A stretch of 64,000 nucleotides of DNA, from NCBI RefSeq assembly GCF_006125015.1, contig NZ_SZZN01000001.1:1922001-1986000 (forward strand). Reading direction: 5' to 3'. How positions within the stretch are numbered: the first letter of the stretch is position 1; each line of letters begins with the position of its first letter. The DNA is from Roseovarius arcticus (GTDB lineage: Bacteria > Pseudomonadota > Alphaproteobacteria > Rhodobacterales > Rhodobacteraceae). The notes beneath the pieces were generated by a model. The model was given only the letters and a program-made list of their open reading frames with translations. It made no database searches and was not told where the DNA came from. The translations under genes and the position numbers were made by a program. Below are positions 25,933 to 33,443 of the stretch, piece by piece.

Positions 25933-27087
25933 TCACGGCTTTAGCCGCGCCCTGCACACCTGCGCAAAACGCTCTGCGGCGGGCGACAATTCGCGCCCCG
26001 TGCGGTGCGCCAGCACGATACCGCTAGCCTCTGACGCCCCCGCAAGTGGCCGCGTGACCAGCGCCTTGCCATCATAACTCATCGGGGATGCAGGCTTGGT
26101 CGCCAATAGGGCGTAACCCATGCCGTGGCCCACCATGGCGCGCACCATTTCCAACGACGATGTGCGATGCGCCACCTTCGGCGTGACGCCAGCACCTGTC
26201 ATCAACCCGGTGAAATAATCGCGGCTGGGGTCAACATCCAGCAAGATCATCGGCACGTCCGCCAGATCCTCAGGCGATACTTCGCGCTGCGCGGCAAGGG
26301 CATGCCCCTCTGGCAGCAGAACGTATGGCTCCAGCGAGGTCAGCCGTTCGGTCGTCAGCCCATCGCCCAGCGCCATATCATAGAGCAGTGCGATCTCGCT
26401 CTCGCCCGACGCAAGGCTTTCGCGGATGCGGCGGTGATCGCCCTCGATCAGCTTTACCCTCAGGTTCGACGCATCGCTCAGCAGCTGCGGCATCATGAAA
26501 GGCGCGAACGTCTGGAAACAGCCCACCGTTACCTTGGCCGCGCTTGCCTCGGTGGCCAGCTTTAGCGTGCTGGTCCCCTCAATCTGGCTGGACGCGCCAT
26601 AGGCGCGGTTGGCGTAAATCAGCGGCGATCCCGCGCGGCTGGCGTGGATATCCTGCACCTCGCCGATGAAAATATGATGCGTGCCAATCTGCTGTGACGA
26701 TTGCAGTGTGCAATCGAAGGCGACCAGCGCGTCCGTCATCCGCGGTGCGCCGCCCTCGCACGCCTCCCATGTGGTGCAGTCGAATTTGTCGTTAACCTCG
26801 TCCTTAAAGCGGCCCGCGAATGTGTCAGAAACATAGGACTGATCATCACGCAGCACGTTGACGCAGAATGTGCCGTTGGCCGCGATCCGTTCTGCTGCGA
26901 GGCTCCTGTGATGCACGCAGACCAGCAGGGTTGGCCCCGCCCCATCGGCCGATACGGACGACATGGCCGATACCGTGACGCCTGCCCGCCCAGCATCGCC
27001 GCCAGTGGTGACAACATTGACGGTGCAAGCCGCGTAACTCATGCCCGACACAAAACGCGTCCGCAGGTCGAGTGTCATGTCGTTCAT
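25933..27087 (-). CDS. Flavin reductase fused to a LysR-type effector-binding domain
   Basis: A 384-residue fusion. Residues 1-168 are an HpaC-like short-chain flavin reductase (GVTVSAMSSVSADGAGPTLL, then NGTFCVNVL and a later GTHHIFIGEV), which supplies reduced flavin to a two-component monooxygenase. Residues 185-384 are a LysR periplasmic-binding-like effector domain (GCFQTFAPFMMP, EIALLYDMAL, YVLLPEGHALA, LLDVDPSRDYF). There is no HTH, so it cannot bind DNA in the usual LysR way. The neighbouring LysR protein has a clearly related effector domain. The monooxygenase partner is probably the HpaB-like protein of the same strand set. The fused domain could sense substrate and gate NADH use. 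The join is in one uninterrupted frame. Confidence 0.88.
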   Translation of the reverse strand: MNDMTLDLRTRFVSGMSYAACTVNVVTTGGDAGRAGVTVSAMSSVSADGAGPTLLVCVHHRSLAAERIAANGTFCVNVLRDDQSYVSDTFAGRFKDEVNDKFDCTTWEACEGGAPRMTDALVAFDCTLQSSQQIGTHHIFIGEVQDIHASRAGSPLIYANRAYGASSQIEGTSTLKLATEASAAKVTVGCFQTFAPFMMPQLLSDASNLRVKLIEGDHRRIRESLASGESEIALLYDMALGDGLTTERLTSLEPYVLLPEGHALAAQREVSPEDLADVPMILLDVDPSRDYFTGLMTGAGVTPKVAHRTSSLEMVRAMVGHGMGYALLATKPASPMSYDGKALVTRPLAGASEASGIVLAHRTGRELSPAAERFAQVCRARLKP

Positions 27088-27206
27088 CGGCTGGGCCCTT
27101 TCCGGGGGTTGGTCGCAAAACTACCGCGCCCAGTGTGCCCGCCGCGCAGCTCTGCGCAAAGACGGATTTATCTTGGCTGGCCTTCAGAAATCCCAAAGCA
27201 GCAGTA

Positions 27207-28136
27207 TCAGCCGCACATGCCCGGGATCGCGCCAGTGCGCACCGTCCCCTCGCAGTGCTGGCGAAACGCATCCAGCAGCCGGGTCGCCTGCATGTCGCGC
27301 AACATGGCGAGGCCCACGGTCATTGAAGCGGCATCATCGCCGATCCGCTCCAGCGGAACATAGGCCAGCGGGCGGTCCGTTTCGGCGCGCATATTCAACG
27401 GTTTGGACGTCATTAGCGAAAATCCGATCCCTGCCGCCACGAATGAGCGCAGCATTGACGGATCTGCGCACTCGGCTTTGATCTGCGGCTTTAGGCCCGA
27501 CTGCTCAAACAGCGAGATGAAGTATTGGCGACTTATAGGCAGATCAAGCAGCACATAAGGCTCCTCCGCTACATCGCTCAGGCTGAGCGAGGCGCGCGAC
27601 GCAAGCGGGTGGTCCGCCGCTAGCAGCACATAGGTCGGCATTTTTGCCAGCGGATAAAATACCATTTCGGGGCTTAGATGGCTCTCGTAGGTCAGTGCTA
27701 CGTCGATTTGCGCGCGGCGCAACCCCTCCATCAGTTCGGCCTCGCTGCCTGCCGTCACCTTTAGTGTCACGTCTGGATACAGCCCTGTGAACGAGCTCCA
27801 GATTTCCGGCAGGATCAGCGGCGCGAAGGTGTGAAACGTTCCGATATGCAGCGGGCCAGACACCAGCCCTGCCGTCTCGCCCGCCACCTCATAAAGGCGA
27901 TGGGCGGTGCGCAGCGATTCCTTGGCCGCCTTTAGCATCCGTTTTCCCGCAGGCGTCAGGACGAGCCCTTGGGCGTGTTGGCGGACAAATAGCTGCACGC
28001 CCAGCTCTTCCTCCAAATGCGATATCGCGGACGAGACTGAGGGCTGCGAGATGTTGATCGCCTCGGCGGCGCGCGTGACGCTGCCAGTCTCGCCCGCTGC
28101 AATGAAGTAGCTAAGCTGGCGCAGGGTAAATCGCAT
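27207..28136 (-). CDS. LysR-family regulator of the oxygenase operon
   Basis: A 309-residue LysR protein: HTH at 1-60 (LRQLSYFIAAGETGSVTRAA, then QPSVSSAISHLEEELG) and an effector domain from about 94. Its effector domain shares GxFxTFAP, a YVLL(x)xxHxLA stretch and LLDxxxSRxYFxxL with the domain fused to the downstream flavin reductase. It lies 74 bases after the M20 gene in the same direction, at the end of the oxygenase operon, and probably controls it in response to the pathway substrate. Self-regulation in cis with the fused sensor is possible but unproven. Confidence 0.9.
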   Translation of the reverse strand: MRFTLRQLSYFIAAGETGSVTRAAEAINISQPSVSSAISHLEEELGVQLFVRQHAQGLVLTPAGKRMLKAAKESLRTAHRLYEVAGETAGLVSGPLHIGTFHTFAPLILPEIWSSFTGLYPDVTLKVTAGSEAELMEGLRRAQIDVALTYESHLSPEMVFYPLAKMPTYVLLAADHPLASRASLSLSDVAEEPYVLLDLPISRQYFISLFEQSGLKPQIKAECADPSMLRSFVAAGIGFSLMTSKPLNMRAETDRPLAYVPLERIGDDAASMTVGLAMLRDMQATRLLDAFRQHCEGTVRTGAIPGMCG

Positions 28137-28210
28137 GATGCGGCGGTCCTATCAGGGCAACTGGCCGCACTGTGCCGCATGACGGACGCCGGTATCAATC
28201 ACAATTGGTG

Positions 28211-29368
28211 CTAAAGCCCTGCTTCGAGCCGGTCCAGCACCCTGTCCAGCATTCTGTCGCAGGCATCCAGCTGGGCGGCATCGATATACTCGTCCGGCTT
28301 GTGCCCCTGCGCCATGTGACCCGGCCCGCAGACCGCCGTGGCAATGCCGAGGCGATTGTGGAAAAGGCCCCCTTCGGTGCCGAACGCAACCTTGATCGCC
28401 GGATCATTGCTGCCTGTGACATCGCGCAAAAACGCAACGATGGCGGCATCTTCGGGCGTCTCAAGCCCCGGATAGGTATTAGTTTCGGCAAAGTTAATGG
28501 CAACATTCGGGTGGCTGTCGCGGTACGGCGCAACGATCTGCATCGCATCCCCGCGCAGGCCTTCGACGATCACGGCGGGGTCATCGGCGGCAATGTTACG
28601 GATCTCGAAATCCAGCGTGCAGTTGTCAGGCACGATGTTCAGTTGCACGCCACCATGCATGATCCCCGCGTGCAGGGTTGTGTAGGGCACCGAATATGCA
28701 CCATCCTGCGCGCCGTTTGTAGCCAGATCCGCCTGACGGGCGCGCAGGCACGTCATGAAATCGGCCGCCAGATGCAGCGCGTTGACCCCTTCGGGCGCCA
28801 GCGCGCTATGGCTGGCATGGCCGGTGCAAGTTGCGCGCAGGGCCGTCTTGCCCTTGTGGCCCGTGGCGATCGCCATGCCGGTCGGCTCACCCACAATGCA
28901 CAGGCTAGGCTTGATACTACGCGGCTCCAGCGCGTCCAGTAGGCTGCGCACACCGACACAGCCGATTTCCTCGTCATAGGAAAAGGTCAGATGGAGGGGG
29001 GTTTTGAGGTCTCGCTGACTTGCCAGCCGGGCCGCGCGGACCGCGCAAGCGACAAAGCCCTTCATATCGGCGGTCCCGCGCCCGTAGTAGCGCGCGGCGT
29101 CCCGGCGCAAAATGAACGGATCGCTGGACCAGTTCTGCCCCTCTACCGGGACCACATCGGTATGGCCCGACAGCATAACGCCGGGGCGATCCTGCGGGCC
29201 GATTGTGGCGAAAAGGTTGGCGCGGGTGCCGTCCTCGCTCTCCATCAGCTCGCAGGTCACGCCCACTTCGCTCAGAAGTTGGTCGATATAGGCGATCAGA
29301 TCGCGGTTGGGCGTGCGGCTGACGCTGGGAAAGGCAATCAGCCGCTCTAGAATATCCAGTGTTTGCAT
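28211..29368 (-). CDS. M20-family deacylase, ArgE/acetylornithine-deacetylase-like
   Basis: A 385-residue metallohydrolase with the two-zinc motifs SGHTDVVP, GRGTADMKG, the base Glu in YDEEIGC, GEPT and the C-terminal GPGHMAQGHKPDE. This is the ArgE/DapE branch that cleaves N-acyl amino acids. Here it is 4 bases after a DUF1028 gene and belongs to the oxygenase operon, so it more likely removes a formyl, acetyl or other acyl group from a ring-opened nitrogen compound than makes ornithine. The ATG at 29368 fits the family start. Confidence 0.88.
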   Translation of the reverse strand: MQTLDILERLIAFPSVSRTPNRDLIAYIDQLLSEVGVTCELMESEDGTRANLFATIGPQDRPGVMLSGHTDVVPVEGQNWSSDPFILRRDAARYYGRGTADMKGFVACAVRAARLASQRDLKTPLHLTFSYDEEIGCVGVRSLLDALEPRSIKPSLCIVGEPTGMAIATGHKGKTALRATCTGHASHSALAPEGVNALHLAADFMTCLRARQADLATNGAQDGAYSVPYTTLHAGIMHGGVQLNIVPDNCTLDFEIRNIAADDPAVIVEGLRGDAMQIVAPYRDSHPNVAINFAETNTYPGLETPEDAAIVAFLRDVTGSNDPAIKVAFGTEGGLFHNRLGIATAVCGPGHMAQGHKPDEYIDAAQLDACDRMLDRVLDRLEAGL

Positions 29369-29372
29369 CAGC

Positions 29373-30050
29373 CTACAGGTCCCCGGGCACGCCGTAACTG
29401 GGGGCCTCCGACGGGTTTAGCGCGCGCGAGACATAGGCCTCCATCTCGCCCTTCCACCGCTCCCACAAATCCGAAAGTTCGGCGATTGGGCAATCATCGC
29501 TCCAGTCAACGCGCAGATCGGCGATAGGCCATTCAACATCCCGCGCCAGCAGCATCCCTGCGGAATGGACGTCGCCCTCTTCGCCGCCCGCATCCAGTGC
29601 GGTCTGCATGGCTGCGATCAACCGGTCGCCAAGCGGCTTGCCCTGCATATCCGCAAACGCCTTTACCATCGCCTCGGGTACAGCATTTGAGGTTAGCAGA
29701 TTGCCCGCCGCGACGACGCCATCGCCAACCACGACATGATGCGTCCCCAGCGTATGCGCACCCGAAAAATGAGCCGTCCCGCCATCTGCATCGACCAGCG
29801 CAAGCTGGCGGTATTCCAGATGCGGCGCGTCCTTTTTCAATGCCTCAAGCGCATCTGCTGCAGACATGCCCTGCAACATCAGATCCAGCCCCTTTGGGCC
29901 GAGGCGCGGGTCGGTGATATTCTGGGTCGACACCGCGCCCGCGCCCGCGCGTACATGCGCGCAGCGCGCAGCAACACACGGCGAAGATGATGATACGGCG
30001 ACGCCGAACATCCCCGTTTCGGGGCAGCGGGCAGAGATGGAAAATGTCAT
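29373..30050 (-). CDS. DUF1028 family protein (Ntn-hydrolase-like)
   Basis: A 225-residue DUF1028 protein with the usual opening (MTFSISARCPETGMFGVAVSSSS), the ARCAHVRAGAGAVSTQ stretch and the middle GNLLTSNAVPEAM. The fold is thought to be Ntn-hydrolase-like, and the family often sits with amidohydrolases and RidA in catabolic clusters, but no firm reaction is known to me. It is 14 bases after RidA and 4 before the M20 gene, so an amide or imide hydrolysis in the same route is likely. Confidence 0.87.
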   Translation of the reverse strand: MTFSISARCPETGMFGVAVSSSSPCVAARCAHVRAGAGAVSTQNITDPRLGPKGLDLMLQGMSAADALEALKKDAPHLEYRQLALVDADGGTAHFSGAHTLGTHHVVVGDGVVAAGNLLTSNAVPEAMVKAFADMQGKPLGDRLIAAMQTALDAGGEEGDVHSAGMLLARDVEWPIADLRVDWSDDCPIAELSDLWERWKGEMEAYVSRALNPSEAPSYGVPGDL

Positions 30051-30064
30051 ATTGGGCTACCTTT

Positions 30065-30478
30065 TTAGTCGGGGATGACGGCGGTGACTTCGATCTCGAC
30101 CACCCATTCGGGACGTGCCAGCGCGGGCACGACGATCCCTGTCGAGCATGGATGAACCCCCTTCAGCCACTTGCCCATTTCCTGATACACCGCCTCACGG
30201 TAACGGATATCGGTCAGGTACACCACAATACGGCATACATGCGCCATCTCGCTGCCAGCTTCTTTGAGCAGCATGTCGATGTTTTCCATCGTCTTTCGCG
30301 TTTGCGCGCCCGCATCGCCCATCCCGGTGCTTTCGCGGCTGTCCAGATCCTGCGCCACCTGCCCGCGCAGAAAGACCATGGTGCCGCGCGCGACGACGCC
30401 TTGGCTCAGGTCATTGTCCAGCTTTTGCTCTGGATAGGTTTCCTTGGTATTGAACGGGCGAATTCGCTTGTGGATCAT
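30065..30478 (-). CDS. RidA-family enamine/imine deaminase
   Basis: A 137-residue RidA/YjgF protein with GTMVFLRGQVA, ENIDMLLKEAGSEMAHVCRIVVYL and the C-terminal substrate-binding arginine in LARPEWVVEIEVTA. RidA proteins hydrolyse reactive enamines or imines to keto acids and ammonia; operon-encoded members act on pathway-specific intermediates such as aminoacrylates or aminomuconate. It starts one base before the stop-adjoining end of the Rieske gene (30478/30479), so translation is probably coupled. A hydrolytic step after ring oxidation is the natural role here. Confidence 0.9.
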   Translation of the reverse strand: MIHKRIRPFNTKETYPEQKLDNDLSQGVVARGTMVFLRGQVAQDLDSRESTGMGDAGAQTRKTMENIDMLLKEAGSEMAHVCRIVVYLTDIRYREAVYQEMGKWLKGVHPCSTGIVVPALARPEWVVEIEVTAVIPD

Positions 30479-31630
30479 TTAAATCGTTCCTTGAGTGGAT
30501 GCAGCAGGCGAAATGCGCCCGCTGAGATATTGGGCAAAATCGTAGTTAGGCCGCTCCAGATGCGACAGATGGCCGGGCGCGGCCATGCGTGACAAAAGAC
30601 CCTTATAAACCTTTTCGGTGCAGTCGCGATCCTCAAGGTTCACGTCGTCGAGGATGGTTTTTAGCGTTTCATTGTATTCAATCGCCTTCGGATCGCCCAT
30701 GAAATGCGGATCAAACCCACCGCCAAAGATCATGCGCACGCGGCCAACACCCTCAGGCTGCAGGCATAAATACCAGAAGTATCCGGGCGTCAGCGTGACC
30801 ATGTGGCTGGGATAGATCGAAATCAGCGCCGAGGTTTTGCGCATCACGCCGGTCAAGCGGGTGTTGTCCGGATGCGCGTTGCCGATAGCTAGCTCGGCCT
30901 CTTTGGTGAACCAATGGATGTTGAAATGCGGATGTCCCGGCGGGCAATCGACATTCGCCAGATCGGTAAACGGACCTACGGTGCCCTTATGGCAAACCGG
31001 CAAATGGTAGCTTTCCATATAGTTCTCGGCCAACACCTTCCAGTTTGTGTCCCAGACATGGACCTCGTTGAACGTCTCGACATAGTTTTCCATGCCGTAA
31101 TCACCGATCAGATCGGCCAGCGGGCTAAGCTGCTGCGCGACGGGCGGTGTGTCCGGGGCGAGCGTGACATAGACCCAGCCCAGCCACTCCTCGCAGCGGA
31201 TGTCGCCCAGCTTGTAGTCGGCCTTGCAGAACGCATCGTTGCGGTCCATCTCGGGCGCGCCGCGCAGCGAGCCGTCCAGATTGTAGGTCCATGCGTGATA
31301 GGGGCAGACGATAGAGCGCGTGTTGCCGCGCCCCTCCAGCAGGGTCGACATGCGGTGCAAGCAGACGTTGGACATCGCGCGCAGTGCACCGTCGCGGCCG
31401 CGAATGACGGCGATAGGCTGACCGGCAAGTTCAATGGTCACGAAATCGCCCGGCTCTTGCATCGTGCTGGCACGCCCGACACAAAACCATTCCTTTGCGA
31501 ATATATGCTCCTGTTCCTGCTCCAGAAACTCTTCGGAGGTGTAGACCGAGGGCGGCATGGCGCGCGCCGTCTCGAAAGGCAGCGCAGCACTTTTCATCAA
31601 CTCGTCAATAGCACGTGGCTCGTGTCCCAT
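30479..31630 (-). CDS. Rieske non-heme iron oxygenase, alpha subunit
   Basis: A 383-residue oxygenase subunit. The Rieske [2Fe-2S] ligands are Cys90-x-His92 and Cys109-x2-His112 (CLHR, CPYHAW). The mononuclear iron site is in NYMESYHLPVCHK: His209 and His214, with Glu206 at the position that bridges the Rieske cluster of the next subunit. Most ring-hydroxylating dioxygenases have Asp there; carnitine oxygenase CntA and related quaternary-amine oxygenases have Glu. That points to attack on a trimethylamine or N-methyl betaine-like compound, or another monooxygenation. No ferredoxin or Rieske-type reductase gene is visible; the electron source is unknown. It lies 19 bases after the HpaB-like gene. 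Confidence 0.9.
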   Translation of the reverse strand: MGHEPRAIDELMKSAALPFETARAMPPSVYTSEEFLEQEQEHIFAKEWFCVGRASTMQEPGDFVTIELAGQPIAVIRGRDGALRAMSNVCLHRMSTLLEGRGNTRSIVCPYHAWTYNLDGSLRGAPEMDRNDAFCKADYKLGDIRCEEWLGWVYVTLAPDTPPVAQQLSPLADLIGDYGMENYVETFNEVHVWDTNWKVLAENYMESYHLPVCHKGTVGPFTDLANVDCPPGHPHFNIHWFTKEAELAIGNAHPDNTRLTGVMRKTSALISIYPSHMVTLTPGYFWYLCLQPEGVGRVRMIFGGGFDPHFMGDPKAIEYNETLKTILDDVNLEDRDCTEKVYKGLLSRMAAPGHLSHLERPNYDFAQYLSGRISPAASTQGTI

Positions 31631-31649
31631 TATTTTGCCTCCCCGGCGA

Positions 31650-33170
31650 TCACTCGGCTGCTTTCAGCAGCGTCTCGTTGTAATACTGCGCGACGGCGCC
31701 ATCGCCAGTCTTTTGCTCGATCCCCGCCATTACACTGTCCGACAGATGCGCACCCTTTTTGACAAAGTTCAGCGGGCCGTCCCAGTCAAAATTGCGATAA
31801 ACAGCGGCGCGCTGCGCGAAGGGGGGCGACTGCGCAAAGAGCTGGAATGTCAGGCGGTGTCCAGCATAGTCCGAATTCAGCAAATCGCGGGCGTAGGCCA
31901 GTAGCTTGCGGCGGTCCTCGGCGACCCAATTGTCGTTGATGGAGTAGTACTTATCCATCCACGGCTTCGTCTCGGGGGCGTCAAACGTGGCCGCATTGGG
32001 CGTTACGCATATTTGCCCGCCGCACAGCTCGCGGGCGATGTGCATCATCGGGGCGAGGTTGTTCAGCGCGTGGCAACGGCCCGTCATTAGCAGCGATTGG
32101 TTTGGCATCATCAGGCCCGCGGGCGAGCGTTCGGCAAGCGCGATGGACGCGGTCAGATGCGCATTGATCCCCTCGCGCCAGATCGCCAGATCGGCCAGCT
32201 TTTCCTGAACGGCGGGCTGATTGTCGAGGCCCGTCTGCCGCACGTTGAACAGCGCCGAGCCTATCATCTGGTCCGCCTGCTTCAACGTGCGCTGCACAAA
32301 GGCAAAGGCCGAATAGCGGTGCAACGTCGACCGGATGAACGCCGCCGCCTTGGTGTGGCGATAGAACAGCACGTTTTCCCACGGGATCAGCACGTTATCA
32401 AAGATAACGATGGTGTCGACCTCGTCAAAGCGCGCCGCCAGCGGATAGTCCCGATCATCAGCGCGCGTGCTGGCAAAGCCGCCACGGCACAGAAATTTCA
32501 AACCGGGCGAGCCGAGGTCGCAGATAAACCCAACGGCATAGTCGCTGAGCGCGGCATTGCCCCAATTGGCGATGGTCGGCTTGGTAAAGGCTTGGTTGGC
32601 GTAGGCCGCCGCCGTCTCGTACTTGGCGCCGCGAACGATAAGGCCCGCGTCGGTCTCCTTGACCACATGCAGCAACATGTCGGGGTCTTGGTCCTGCGGG
32701 GCTAGGCTGCGATCTCCTTTGGGGTCGGTATTGGCCGACACGTGAAAGGGGTCTTCCTTCAGCACTTTATGAATGTGCGTCTTGATGTTCTTAGAGAACT
32801 GCGGATCAACCTCGTTCAGCATGTCCTGCCCGTCATAGAGCGACCACATCTCGCCCACGGTTTCGTCGCCAACACGGGTGACGACGCCGCCGATATCCTC
32901 CATCACGGCATCGGTTGAGCGGCGCTTGGCCCACCAATCGTCTTGCGTATAAGGCAGTGCGTTGCCGATCGCGTTCGTGTCGGTGCCGTCATACGTGGTC
33001 ATAACGGCGGCAGTCTCGGGATCGTGCGCCATGTCGTAGATGCGCGCGCGCACGTCGACCAACGGCTTGAACATGGGATGCGCAGTCACGTCCTTGACCC
33101 GCTCGCCGTTCATGTAAACTTCGCGGTTGTCGCGGATCGAATCCCTGTATTCGTCGCCGGTTCTCAGCAT
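31650..33170 (-). CDS. HpaB-type two-component flavin monooxygenase, oxygenase subunit
   Basis: A member of the 4-hydroxyphenylacetate 3-hydroxylase family, which uses reduced FAD from a separate reductase. I prefer the ATG at 33170 (506 residues) because AGGGGA precedes it and the protein then begins MLRTGDEYRDSIRDNREVY, as family members do; an ATG at 33221 gives 523 residues but has no ribosome site. Visible are GERVKDVTAHPMFKP, DKYYSINDNWVAEDRRKLL and a family-typical C-terminal end. Substrates in this family include phenols, pyrrole-carboxylates and nitrogen-ring compounds. It heads the operon with a Rieske oxygenase, RidA, DUF1028 and M20 genes; its reductase is probably the flavin-reductase fusion downstream. 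Confidence 0.87.
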   Translation of the reverse strand: MLRTGDEYRDSIRDNREVYMNGERVKDVTAHPMFKPLVDVRARIYDMAHDPETAAVMTTYDGTDTNAIGNALPYTQDDWWAKRRSTDAVMEDIGGVVTRVGDETVGEMWSLYDGQDMLNEVDPQFSKNIKTHIHKVLKEDPFHVSANTDPKGDRSLAPQDQDPDMLLHVVKETDAGLIVRGAKYETAAAYANQAFTKPTIANWGNAALSDYAVGFICDLGSPGLKFLCRGGFASTRADDRDYPLAARFDEVDTIVIFDNVLIPWENVLFYRHTKAAAFIRSTLHRYSAFAFVQRTLKQADQMIGSALFNVRQTGLDNQPAVQEKLADLAIWREGINAHLTASIALAERSPAGLMMPNQSLLMTGRCHALNNLAPMMHIARELCGGQICVTPNAATFDAPETKPWMDKYYSINDNWVAEDRRKLLAYARDLLNSDYAGHRLTFQLFAQSPPFAQRAAVYRNFDWDGPLNFVKKGAHLSDSVMAGIEQKTGDGAVAQYYNETLLKAAE

Positions 33171-33443
33171 ATCGTCATCCCCTTGGCTGGCTATCTGTTC
33201 GGGCGAGGGTAGCAGCGACATTGGATCAGGAAAAATATGCGTTTCCTAGGAGGGCCAGAGGATTTTCTGAGGTATGATCGCCAATAGCCGCAAGAGCGTC
33301 TTGGGCCGCGGCAATGTCAAAACTGACGCCCGTCAGCACCTTGACTGCCGAGTTGCCAGCCCCTTAGGTCCTCTGGACATTTCCATCTCGACCGCGGGGC
33401 GCGCCCGCTCTGTGATGGGCGGGGCTGCGGTCTGCGCGACCCC

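Noticed and set aside
33171..33221. Earlier ATG for the HpaB-like protein
   Set aside because: No ribosome site; the ATG at 33170 has AGGGGA at good spacing and gives the family N-terminus. It is not excluded.
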